Source of the DNA: Flavobacterium sp. UBA6135
GTDB lineage: Bacteria > Bacteroidota > Bacteroidia > Flavobacteriales > Flavobacteriaceae
Length of the DNA stretch: 64,000 bases
Assembly: GCF_002428305.1 (NCBI RefSeq)
Contig: NZ_DIVJ01000018.1
Coordinates: 4,724 to 68,723 of the forward strand
Direction: 5' to 3'
Positions 1 to 10,200 of this stretch are shown piece by piece. Position numbers and translations under genes: made by a program. Under the pieces are notes generated by a model. It was not told the DNA's origin. It searched no databases and saw only the letters and a list, made by a program, of their open reading frames with translations. Each line of letters starts with the position of its first letter. Position 1 is the first letter of the stretch.

Positions 1-1499
1 CCTAATACCGATCGTATACCCACTTTTTCAGCGGCTTTACTTCGCGTAAAAGAGGTTTGTGTAACAATATCATTCCAAAGAACAGAAGATTTCATTTGCC
101 AAACAGTTCCGGGAAGACCTTCATTTTTTTCTAAGTACTTGGTGTTTTTTGTGTGTTCATAAAACTTTTCAATTTTGGGATTTTCACAGTGATAAGCACA
201 CAATTGAATATGTTTGTTTTCAAGATTGGGTAACCATAATTCCACTAAGTCAAACTTACCAAAGTTGATAAGTGTGCTACATAATTTTTTTGAGGCAGTC
301 ATGAGATCATTTTCAATAGTGAAATTCAAACTGATTTTGCCCAATAATTCTTGTTCAAGTTCTTTTTGCTTTTGATCGGTCACATCCCTTTCAATTGCAA
401 TCCAATGGGTATACCATCCGTGTTCATTGGCAACTGGTGATACCTTAAAGTTCATCCAAAATTCATCGCCATTTTTTTTATAGTTGATAGTAGTCACTTC
501 ACATGATTCCCAATTTTGCATCGCTTTTTTTAATCCATCCAGGGCAACTCTGTCGGAATGCGGACCTTGTAAAATACGAGGTGTTTTTCCTAAGACTTCT
601 TCCGCAGTATAACCGGTCATTGTTGTAAAGGCTTTATTTACATAAACAATCCGAGGTCCGGGCCCATCAAAGGGTTCGGCCTCGGTAATCAAAACAGCGT
701 CGTTGGAGTCTGTGATCACACGGTTCATAAGTTGCAATCGCTGTTCTTCTACCTTACTAGCTGTGATGTCCTGAACGGTACCTTCAAAGGCAATTAAATT
801 TCCTTCTGTATCTTTTACTAAACGACCAAGTTCATGCACCCATTTCACACGAGTGTCCGACACATAAATGCGATGAATAAAATTGTATTCTTTTTCATTG
901 GCAAAACAAAGTTGGAGTTCTTTTTCAAAGCCCTCACGATCATCCGGATGAATGGTTTCAAGAAAGTTAACATAAGTCGCATCAAAAGTTTCTCTTTTTT
1001 TGTTCCAAATGTTATATACTTCATCTGTCCATGTAAAGACATTACGCTTTATGTCTAATCGCCAATATCCTAATTTAGCAATAGTTGTGGCTGCTTTTAG
1101 TCGTTGCTCCGATTCTTTAAGTTGTTGTAGCTTAGTCTCCTCTTTTGTAACGTCCTGAGCAATCACCATCATACATTCTTTGCCTTGGAAATTGATTCTA
1201 TGCCCGTTTGTTTCCATTCGGATACGTTCCCCATTCTTTTTTTGATGTGTGAAAACACCAAAATAGATATTGCCTTCATTGTCATGAATCATGGTTTGAG
1301 TAGCCATTAATCTGGGAAGTTCTTCTTCTGGGCGAAGTTCCTTGATAGTAATTGATAAGAATTCTTCTTTACTGTAACCATAGTGAGTTAACGCAGCCTG
1401 ATTCACGTCAAGAATTTTAAACGTGTCAATGCGGTACAGCCAACAGGGAAGCGGTGCAAAATAAAAAAGGCTGTTATAATCTTGCTCATTTTTACTCAT
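1..1499 (-). CDS. PAS/PAS/PAS/GAF sensor protein, C-terminal part beyond the window
   Basis: The reading frame is open from the ATG at 1499 to the left edge (about 499 codons), so only the sensory N-terminal part is present. No signal peptide or membrane segment is visible, suggesting a cytoplasmic sensor. Three PAS units follow each other at about residues 5-120, 130-250 and 255-380. The second is PAS_3-like, with HPDDR and a KWVHELGR strand. The third resembles a LOV domain (GKTPRILQGPHSDR), but the position of the flavin-reactive Cys in LOV photoreceptors is Pro here. A GAF-like segment follows from about 390 (INFGKFDLVELWLPN, then GLPGTVWQ). A histidine kinase or output domain would normally follow but cannot be seen. 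The signal sensed is unknown. Confidence 0.85.
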   Translation of the reverse strand, partial: MSKNEQDYNSLFYFAPLPCWLYRIDTFKILDVNQAALTHYGYSKEEFLSITIKELRPEEELPRLMATQTMIHDNEGNIYFGVFTHQKKNGERIRMETNGHRINFQGKECMMVIAQDVTKEETKLQQLKESEQRLKAATTIAKLGYWRLDIKRNVFTWTDEVYNIWNKKRETFDATYVNFLETIHPDDREGFEKELQLCFANEKEYNFIHRIYVSDTRVKWVHELGRLVKDTEGNLIAFEGTVQDITASKVEEQRLQLMNRVITDSNDAVLITEAEPFDGPGPRIVYVNKAFTTMTGYTAEEVLGKTPRILQGPHSDRVALDGLKKAMQNWESCEVTTINYKKNGDEFWMNFKVSPVANEHGWYTHWIAIERDVTDQKQKELEQELLGKISLNFTIENDLMTASKKLCSTLINFGKFDLVELWLPNLENKHIQLCAYHCENPKIEKFYEHTKNTKYLEKNEGLPGTVWQMKSSVLWNDIVTQTSFTRSKAAEKVGIRSVL

Positions 1500-2094
1500 A
1501 GATTACAATTTTTGGGGCTATTGATGGTACTTTTAGTTCTTTTAATAAATGAAAAGTACTAATTTAATGGGTGTTTTTTAAAGGATAAAGATGTTCATGG
1601 AAAGTTTAAAATATAATAATTGGTTAGGTCAATTCTATTCAGACATTTAACTAGCGTTTACTAAAGAAATTAAGTATAGTAAAACTTAAACAATAGTAGA
1701 ACCACCCTTTTATAGTCGTTTTAACAAAATTAATAAAAAAAGTCAACAATGATTAAGATTATTGTTCATTATATGTTAAATTTTAAATTTATGTTACTTA
1801 TTTTTAATTTTATAATAATATATATGCGTAATATATTGATTTTTAACATCTTAATTAATATGTTTTCTATTACCATATTGCTTCTGTTTTTTTTAAATTA
1901 ATTATTATGTATTAAATTACACCTGACGGTTTTAGTATATATTATGCTAACTGCAAAAGAAATTAAATGCTGATTTTTTTTTTTTTTTGAAAAACTATAT
2001 ATTAAAATAAATTTAGAAATATTGTTATTGTAAATTAATACTAAATTTATACTTTTATCGAATTATTAACTAATTTCAAATTATTAACCTTTTT
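1500..2094. other. AT-rich intergenic region with a T15 tract
   Basis: This 595-base gap separates the leftward sensor gene from the rightward T9SS protein gene, so it should hold both promoters. No ORF or stable hairpin stands out. A run of 15 T lies at 1974-1988, about 106 bases before the start at 2095. A sequence starting TTACACCTGAC near 1918 resembles one arm of the perfect palindrome at 54096-54128. No exact TAnnTTTG box is convincing for either gene. Confidence 0.5.
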
Positions 2095-5000
2095 ATGAAG
2101 AAAATTACACTACTCCTGATTGCCTTCTTTTCCTTTTGGCAACTTCAGGCTCAAGTAAGTTTGTACTCCTTTGCACAGAGTAATCAAACCTACACAGAAA
2201 TTACCGGAGGTACTGTTTTAGGTACTTCCACAACAGCAACTAGTTTTGACTCCCAAAACTGGACTATTGCGGCCGGTTCCATTCCATTTGATTTTAATTA
2301 CAATGGGGTAAACTACACAGGATGCACAGTCAATAGTAATGGATTCATTACTTTTGGAGCTACTGCTCCTGACACTTTTTTATCTTCACCAATTTCTTCT
2401 GCTACAGCCTATTCCGGTGCAGTATCTGCTTGGGGAGGAGATTTAGTTGGTGTTTTTGTTAACAACTTAATTACCGCTGAAACAAGATGGGAAGTGGTAG
2501 GAGATGCTCCTAACAGAGAATTTGTAATCCAATTTAAAAATTGGAGACCTTCTTATTCTGCAAGTGTTACTGATGTAGCTTTCATTAATTTTCAAATTCG
2601 TTTATCGGAAACGACCAATCAAATTAAAATTGTTTACGGACCTTCAGGCTATGCCATAGGAGCTACAACTTTTTCAGGGACTAGACAAATTGGATTACGT
2701 GGTGCTACCAATGCGGATTTTAAAACTAGAACTAATACAACTACTCAACTATTTACCGCTTCTACAGCTGGTACAGGCAATTCTAGCTCACAGGCTTTCA
2801 ATACAACAGTTACTACTCCGGGTATGCCTACCAATGGTTTAGTGTATACTTTTACACCTCCGGTAGCTTGTTTAGGTACACCCGTTGTATCGACAGTTTT
2901 ACCGGCTAATCAAAATTTAGTAACTACACAGACCTCACAACCATTGGTGTTGCAACAATATGCAGAAGGAACTTCAGGATTAACGTTCCAGTGGGAGCAA
3001 TCAACTGACGGAGGTACAACTTGGACAAACGTAACAACAGGAACAGGTCAAACCGCTAATGTTTATACACCTGTTGCTTTTGCAGGAACTAACATTGCAT
3101 ATAGAGCAAAGGTGACATGTACTAGTTCATCATTATTTGAATATTCTTCAATTTCAACAATCACAAATTGTTCCGGATTGCCAATTACAACATTACCATG
3201 GAATGAAGGTTTTGAAAATTTAACAACTTTTGGAATATCTTCTTTTCCAATGTGTTGGTTCAAACAAAATGGAGATTGGACTTCTAGAAATGTTCCAACT
3301 AACTACACTAATGCTAGATCAGGAAGCAATTATATTACAAATTCCTGGACGGCAACCAATGAATTCATTTGGACACCGGCCTTTGCTTTAACAGCGGGAG
3401 TTTCTTATGAGTTTTCGTCTTATGTTCAAGGGGATAATGCAAACACTTGGCAAGTTGATTTTTTTGTAAATACTACAAATTCAGGAACAGGTGCTACTCA
3501 ATTAGGAGCTAGTTATTCTCCTCCAGGTGTTTCGGCAAGTGCAACAATAGGATTTCAACCGTATTTTAAAGTGCGTAGAACGTTTATACCGGAAATATCA
3601 GGAACTTATTATTTTGCAGTTAGAGTAAATGAACCAACTGGTTCACCATGGTATGTGGCTTTTGATGATTTTACAGTAGAAGAAACTCCAACATGTATTG
3701 AACCAACCGGGGTAACAAATTCTAATGTTCAAGCTACTACAGCTACAATTTCATGGGTTGCTCCAACAACAGTACCTGCTTCGGGTTATGAGTATTTTGT
3801 GAGTACTTCCAATCAATTGCCTACATCGACAGGAACAGCTGCTGCTACAACTACTGCTTCATTAACAAATTTACTTCCTAACACAGTTTATTTTGTTTAC
3901 GTACGTTCAGTTTGTGGAGCAAATGAATTTAGTTCTTGGGGTGGTCCAACTTCTTTTAGAACACAATGTGAAGGCGTAACAGAATTATCGGAAAACTTTG
4001 ATGCCTTAACGGCAACTGGCACTACTATTATGCCTGATTGTTGGACCAGAGGCTTAATAGGCTCTGCTTCTGTGTATGTAACTACAGGTAGTGCGGCTCC
4101 AATGACGCCGGCTAATAGAATTTACATGTTTGCTACGGCTGTTGCTCCTGCTACAGAGGCGTATGCAATTTTACCTCCTTTATCTAATTTACAGGCAAAT
4201 ACACACCGACTTCGTTTTAAAGCACACTCCTCTATTGTAGGTAGAACAATAGAAATAGGTTATTTGACTGACCCAAACAACTTGACTACTTATACTACAA
4301 TTGATGTAATTGTACTTCCAGGTACTGCTGCTTCTTCTGCTCTTGAGTTTAATATTATTCCAGGTGCTTTACCTCCAGGTGTTAGACACTTAGCATTTAG
4401 AAACAATGGGTTAACAGGAACGTCTCCTGCCTCAACTACGGCCTATATAGATGACGTATTCTGGGAAGCGATTCCAACTTGTAATGAGCCTTCAGCATTA
4501 ACAGTATCTAGTGTTACAAGTAACAGTGTAGTTTTAGGATGGACTGAAGCTGACTCAGCCACTGCATGGGAAATACAGTATGGTGCTCCTGGCTTTACAT
4601 TAGGAACAGGTACAATTGTTTCGGCTAACAGTAATCCATTCACTTTAAACTCACTTACACCAAATACGAACTATGTGTATTATGTTCGTGCAATATGTTC
4701 AGTAAGCGAATCAAGTTTTTGGACAGGACCTTTTGCATTCAAAACACAATGTAACGAGGTGACTGAGTTTTCTGAAAACTTTGATTCATTGACATCTAAC
4801 TTCAGTACAACAATGCCGGATTGTTGGGGTAGAGGACTGGTAGGAACTCCCAGCTTGTATGTAACTACAGGAAGCACACTACCAATGTCTCCATCAAATA
4901 GATTATACATGTTTGTGTCTAGTACGGCTACTCCAGCTCAACAAGCATATGCCATCTTACCTTCGGTTTCAAATTTAGCAGCAGGTACACACAGACTTCG

Positions 5001-7095
5001 TTTTAAAGCATTTGCTACAGCAGCAGACCGCTATTTAGAAATAGGTTATTTAACAGATACGTCAGATATGTCAACTTTTGAATATTTAACAGATATTCAA
5101 TTACCAGGTACAGCGGTTGCAAATACACAACAATTTGTTTTTGTACCGCCTACTTCTATTCCGGCCGGAGTTAAAAGTTTAGTGATTTTGAATCCTGGTT
5201 TCCCTACAGGAAGCTCTGGAATTTATATTGATGATGTAAGTTGGGAAGTGATTCCTACCTGTGTAGAACCATCAGGAGTTACACTTGGAAGTGTTTTAGC
5301 TACTACAGCAACTTTAAATTGGACAGCAGCATCACCTGCACCTGCAGAGGGATATGAATATTATTTATCTACAACATCCACTAATCCGGATGCTACAACT
5401 GTAGCAACAGGTGCAGTGGGAGCAGGAATTACTACAGCTAATTTGACAGAATTAACACCGTCTACTGTATACTATGTATGGGTTCGTTCGGTATGTTCAA
5501 CATCTGATAAAAGTGCTTGGACTGTAATAACAACGTTTACAACACCTTGTGCTTCTTTTGTGCCTTATTATTTGCAAAATTTTACTACTTATACATCTAA
5601 TGCAACCTTAGAAGCACTATGTTGGTCAAGGTTAGGTTCTGGTGATCAAATTACAGGTCCTACCGGAAGTACTAATGCCGGAAGTTGGACATCTGATAGT
5701 TGGTTAAATGGAACAGGTTCAACAGGTGCGGCTAGAATTAATATCTTCACCACAACAATCAGAGGTTGGTTAGTAACTCCAATTTTTGATTTAACCACAG
5801 GGGGCTATCAAGTGAAATATAAAGTAGGAGCAACCCAATATGCAGCAACTACTCCAATTACTTCCGGTCCTTCTCCAACTCTAGGCTCTGATGATTTTGT
5901 TTATTTCATGATGTCTACAAATGGAGGTGCAACTTGGACGATTTTAGAAACTTATAGTGCAACAAACACACCTTCACATTTAGGTGAATCTAAAATCTAT
6001 AACATTCCTTCAGTAAATACTAATGCCGTTAAATTTGCATTTTATGGCACTAGTGGTACAGTAACAGAAGGTCAAGATTTAGACTTCTTTATTGATGATT
6101 TTGAAGTGCAAACTATACCGGTTTCTGCTCCGGATTGTGCAACCAATGTTACAGCTACAATTGATGTAAACTGTGGAAATGTGGCAACCGTTATTTCTTG
6201 GAATCCTGCTTCAGGTTCTGATGGATATAAATTGACTATCGGAACAACAGCTGGTGGAAATGATGTTTTAAACAATTTTGTTGTAGGTGGAACTTCTTAT
6301 CCTTTTGTAGGTAGTATCAATACAACCTATTATTTTAAAGTGGTACCATTTAATGCCAATGGTGATGCTACAGGATGTACGGAACAATCATTTACAACAG
6401 CTCTTAATGGATGTTATTGTACTTCTGCTCCAACACTTATTGATGCTTCTGGTATGACAAATGCTTTAATAGGAACAACAAACTTTCCTATTGCTGTTAC
6501 AAGTGCTCCTTATTATTTTAATCTAACTGCAACTCCGATTACATTAAATCAAAATATGTTAGCAAATGTTCAGTTAACTTATAATACAGGTTCATGGCCT
6601 TATACAACTTACATTTGGATTGATTTAAATGATAACTTCATTTTTGAACCTTCTGAATTGATGTTCCAAGGTATTGCTCCTGGAGTAGGTGTATTAAATG
6701 CTTCATTCACACTGCCGGCTTCAGCAGCTCTAGGTACTCATAGAATGAGAATTTCAGGGGGTGATGGATTAGGTAATAATCCTTGCTTCTCAGGATCTTA
6801 CGCAATTACATTAGACTTTATAGTTAACGTTATTGAAGAAGATTTAAGTACAGGTTCTTTTGATACAGCTAGTTTCAAAGCCTATCCAAACCCTGTGAAA
6901 GATATCTTTAACTTTGCGTATAGCAATGTGATTTCTGACTTGAATGTATACAACCTTTTAGGACAACAAGTGTTAGCAACTAAGCCTAACGCAAACCAAG
7001 GTCAAGTAGATATGTCTGCTTTACCTGACGGAACCTACTTGGTAAAAGTAACATCAGATAACCAAACTAAAACGATTAAAGTGATTAAAAACTAA
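2095..7095 (+). CDS. Giant secreted FN3/choice-of-anchor-J protein with T9SS sorting tail
   Basis: This 1666-residue protein starts with a Sec signal peptide (residues 1-19, ending QLQAQ). It then shows a beta-rich N-terminal domain (about 20-255), an Ig-like segment (255-355), a MAM/cleaved-adhesin-like jelly roll (360-530) and alternating fibronectin type III units (about 532-625, 795-885, 1055-1152, 1345-1440) with choice-of-anchor-J-like units (626-795, 886-1055, 1152-1345). A GEVED-like domain (about 1440-1582) precedes a type A T9SS C-terminal domain (1583-1666) with YPNPVKD and GTYLVKV. Known T9SS cargo biology implies export through the outer membrane, cleavage of the tail and release or surface anchoring. 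No catalytic residues were recognised; adhesion or carbohydrate binding is an inference. A strong terminator follows directly, so it is probably monocistronic. Confidence 0.9.
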   Translation: MKKITLLLIAFFSFWQLQAQVSLYSFAQSNQTYTEITGGTVLGTSTTATSFDSQNWTIAAGSIPFDFNYNGVNYTGCTVNSNGFITFGATAPDTFLSSPISSATAYSGAVSAWGGDLVGVFVNNLITAETRWEVVGDAPNREFVIQFKNWRPSYSASVTDVAFINFQIRLSETTNQIKIVYGPSGYAIGATTFSGTRQIGLRGATNADFKTRTNTTTQLFTASTAGTGNSSSQAFNTTVTTPGMPTNGLVYTFTPPVACLGTPVVSTVLPANQNLVTTQTSQPLVLQQYAEGTSGLTFQWEQSTDGGTTWTNVTTGTGQTANVYTPVAFAGTNIAYRAKVTCTSSSLFEYSSISTITNCSGLPITTLPWNEGFENLTTFGISSFPMCWFKQNGDWTSRNVPTNYTNARSGSNYITNSWTATNEFIWTPAFALTAGVSYEFSSYVQGDNANTWQVDFFVNTTNSGTGATQLGASYSPPGVSASATIGFQPYFKVRRTFIPEISGTYYFAVRVNEPTGSPWYVAFDDFTVEETPTCIEPTGVTNSNVQATTATISWVAPTTVPASGYEYFVSTSNQLPTSTGTAAATTTASLTNLLPNTVYFVYVRSVCGANEFSSWGGPTSFRTQCEGVTELSENFDALTATGTTIMPDCWTRGLIGSASVYVTTGSAAPMTPANRIYMFATAVAPATEAYAILPPLSNLQANTHRLRFKAHSSIVGRTIEIGYLTDPNNLTTYTTIDVIVLPGTAASSALEFNIIPGALPPGVRHLAFRNNGLTGTSPASTTAYIDDVFWEAIPTCNEPSALTVSSVTSNSVVLGWTEADSATAWEIQYGAPGFTLGTGTIVSANSNPFTLNSLTPNTNYVYYVRAICSVSESSFWTGPFAFKTQCNEVTEFSENFDSLTSNFSTTMPDCWGRGLVGTPSLYVTTGSTLPMSPSNRLYMFVSSTATPAQQAYAILPSVSNLAAGTHRLRFKAFATAADRYLEIGYLTDTSDMSTFEYLTDIQLPGTAVANTQQFVFVPPTSIPAGVKSLVILNPGFPTGSSGIYIDDVSWEVIPTCVEPSGVTLGSVLATTATLNWTAASPAPAEGYEYYLSTTSTNPDATTVATGAVGAGITTANLTELTPSTVYYVWVRSVCSTSDKSAWTVITTFTTPCASFVPYYLQNFTTYTSNATLEALCWSRLGSGDQITGPTGSTNAGSWTSDSWLNGTGSTGAARINIFTTTIRGWLVTPIFDLTTGGYQVKYKVGATQYAATTPITSGPSPTLGSDDFVYFMMSTNGGATWTILETYSATNTPSHLGESKIYNIPSVNTNAVKFAFYGTSGTVTEGQDLDFFIDDFEVQTIPVSAPDCATNVTATIDVNCGNVATVISWNPASGSDGYKLTIGTTAGGNDVLNNFVVGGTSYPFVGSINTTYYFKVVPFNANGDATGCTEQSFTTALNGCYCTSAPTLIDASGMTNALIGTTNFPIAVTSAPYYFNLTATPITLNQNMLANVQLTYNTGSWPYTTYIWIDLNDNFIFEPSELMFQGIAPGVGVLNASFTLPASAALGTHRMRISGGDGLGNNPCFSGSYAITLDFIVNVIEEDLSTGSFDTASFKAYPNPVKDIFNFAYSNVISDLNVYNLLGQQVLATKPNANQGQVDMSALPDGTYLVKVTSDNQTKTIKVIKN

Positions 7096-7118
7096 GAAAG
7101 TTTAGTTTAGATATTGAA

Positions 7119-7148
7119 AACCGCCTGAGCAATCAGGCGGTTTTTTTT
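7119..7148 (+). terminator. Rho-independent terminator of the first T9SS gene
   Basis: A perfect 10-bp stem (AACCGCCTGA / TCAGGCGGTT) with a GCAA loop is followed by a T run. It lies 23 bases after the stop codon at 7095. The same stem and loop recur after the second T9SS gene at 11501. Confidence 0.95.
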
Positions 7149-7282
7149 ATTCAACCATTGAAGAGTTGGAAACCCATCGAGGGATGAAGACAAATTCTTC
7201 CAGATTGTTTTTAATTCTATTTTTAACATTTTTTTATAAAAATAATGATACTTTAGTAGCTAACTAATTAAATAATAAATAT

Positions 7283-10200
7283 ATGAGAAAATTTACTTTT
7301 TATGATTCTTTTCTGAATCAAATGAAAAAGAAACCATGGCTTGATCGTATGTCGCTTTTTATGGTGTTTTTAATAGGACAATTTATATATGCACAAGAGT
7401 ATCAGCATTTGCAAATTGCAACCGGATTAACACAAGATGTTATTGCAAATGGTGTAGGTAACGCTTCTTCATCAACTACTTCAGGTGTTGATGTTGTTAA
7501 TTTTGCATTTGTTTCAAATGACTTTCAAGCTACAGTAAGTAGCCCTGCATTAACTTTTGGATTGCCGGTAGATGGATTGATTACTTCTGCTGTTGCAGCA
7601 ACACCCAACCTAACGTTTCAGTTAGCATCTTATACGGGTACAAATTCATTAAAGCTTGAGGCTCAAAATTCATCTTCAACGCTAACATTTTCAAACAATG
7701 TTGCTGCAAAAAAGTTATTATTTTTGGTAACTTCAGGAAGTGGAATTTCAACTTTCACAGGTGTGATTACATTTGCTGATAACTCAACTCAAACAATAAG
7801 TTCATCTACAATTCCTGATTGGTTCAATAGTACTACTTTGCCTGTAGCTATATCAGGAATCGGAAGAATAAACACCACTAATAATACAACAGAAAATCCT
7901 TCGGGAAACCCTAGGTTGTATCAATTGGAAATTCCTATTCTTGTTGCCAATCAAACCAAGGTAATTTCGAGTATAGAAATAACCAAAACATCCTTAGCAG
8001 GTAATGCTTTAAATCTTTTTGCAGTTACTGCTGAGTTGTTAGGTGCATGTCCTTCTCCTGATGCTCTTACGGCTAGTGCTTTAACTACTAGTGCTACAGT
8101 TTCTTGGAATCTTCCGGCAATTTTGCCTACTGAGGGGTATCAATATTATTATTCGGATGTTAATACTCCTCCTACAGGATCAACAGTTCCTTCCGGAACA
8201 GTATTGAGTTCAGCTACATCTGTAGCATTATCATCTTTGTTACCAAGTCAAAATTATTATTTTTGGATTCGCTCCAATTGTGGTAATGATGAATTTGGAA
8301 CTTGGCAATTTGTTTCTTTAACAACGGCAACTCCGGGTCATATAGGAAGCGGTAGTGCAACAAGTTCCTACTTTCCTATTTACAGTTGCTATGGCTATAA
8401 CTATTCGCAACAAATTTATTTGGCAAGTGAATTACAAGCCGTTTTGGAACCGGGAAATACATATATTTCAAAAATTCGTTTTAAATCTACAACTTTACCA
8501 ACTACACCTGCAAACTTTGCCAGCTGGACGGTTTATATGGGTAACACCACTCAGAGTGTATTTGTAGATTCAGATGCATGGGTGCCTGCTGCCAATTTAA
8601 CACAAGTATATTCAGGCAACTTAACTTTTACTGCAAATGATTGGGTTGAAATATCCTTGAATGTAGGATTTATTTGGGACGGTACAAGTAATTTAGTAAT
8701 AGGTGTTGATGAAAATACACCAAATTATAGTTGTACGGCTACTTGGGCTTCTTTTCCTTCAGGTTCAAACAGAGGGATATTGTATTATAGTGATACAAAC
8801 AACCCAGATCCATCACTTCCACCTACAGCAAATTATGGTCCAAACGCTAACATTGCACAAATACAGATTGTGTCAATTTTGCCTCCTAACTGTTTACCGC
8901 CATCTTCTATAGTGGTAAGTAATGTGACTGCAAATGGTGCAGATTTAGATTGGTCTCCTCAAGGAGTAGAAACAACTTGGCAATATGCAGTTGGATTATC
9001 AACAGTTACTGACCCTAGTGGTCTTACGCCAGTGGATGTTATTGGAGGCGTACCAACAGCAACGATAAGTACGGGCTTAGTGGGTAATACAAATTATAAA
9101 GTATGGGTACGTTCTAATTGTGGTAGTGAATTTAGCCCCTGGGCAGGTCCAATAATATTTAAAACGCTATGTGGTGATGTAACTGAATTTTCAGAGAACT
9201 TCGATTCGTTAACATCAAATTTCAGTACAACCATGCCTGATTGTTGGGATAGAGCATTGGTAGGAACACCTAGTTTGTATGTAACTACAGGAAGTACGGC
9301 ACCAATGTCACCTTCAAACCGATTGTATATGTTTGTGTCAAGTACACCAACAACTGTACCGGCTCAACAAGCTTGTGCAATTCTACCTTCTGTTTCAAAT
9401 TTATCAGCTGGAACACATAGACTTCGTTTCAAAGCGTTTTCAACACAAGTGAATCGTTTTGTTGAAGTTGGGTATTTAACAGATCCGACTGATATAAACT
9501 CTTTTGTACCATTAGAGGAGATTACAATACCGGGTACCGTTGTTACAAATTCACAACAATTTTTTATATCACCACCGGCTTCAGTTCCTGCAGGAGTGAA
9601 ACATTTAGCCATTTTAAACCCTGGTTTCCCTGGTGAAACTTCAACAGTTTATATTGATGACGTAATTTGGGAAGCCATTCCAAGTTGTCCGGAACCAACA
9701 TCATCGTCAGTTGGTGCAATTACTGCAACTTCTGCTCAGTTAACTTGGACTGAAGGCGGAACAGCAACAGCTTGGAACATTGAATGGGGAACTGCTGGAT
9801 TTTCACCTACAGGAACACCAAATATATTGGAAACTACAACAAATCCATACAACTTAACAGGATTAACTCCAAATACAGCTTACAGCTATTATGTTCAAGC
9901 TAGTTGTGGAGGTACAAGTGAAACTAGTGTTTGGGTTGGTCCTTTTAACTTTACTACACCATGTATACCTTATACAATTCCTTATTTTGAAGGATTTGAG
10001 TCGGGATATACTCATAATACAGCAGTTTCAGGTTGTTTTGTACAAGCTTCAGTAACGGGTACAGCTGTATGGACAGCAAATAATACGTTAACCACGTATA
10101 ACAGAGCACCAAGAACTGGAGGCTGGAATGCATTTTTGCAGTATGGTAATGAAGATTGGTTGTTTATACCCATTGAATTAGTGGGAGGTACGAGTTATAC

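Noticed and set aside
834..1058. Short ORFs on both strands within the PAS sensor gene
   Set aside because: They lie within the well-supported leftward PAS frame, have no family features and look like shadows.
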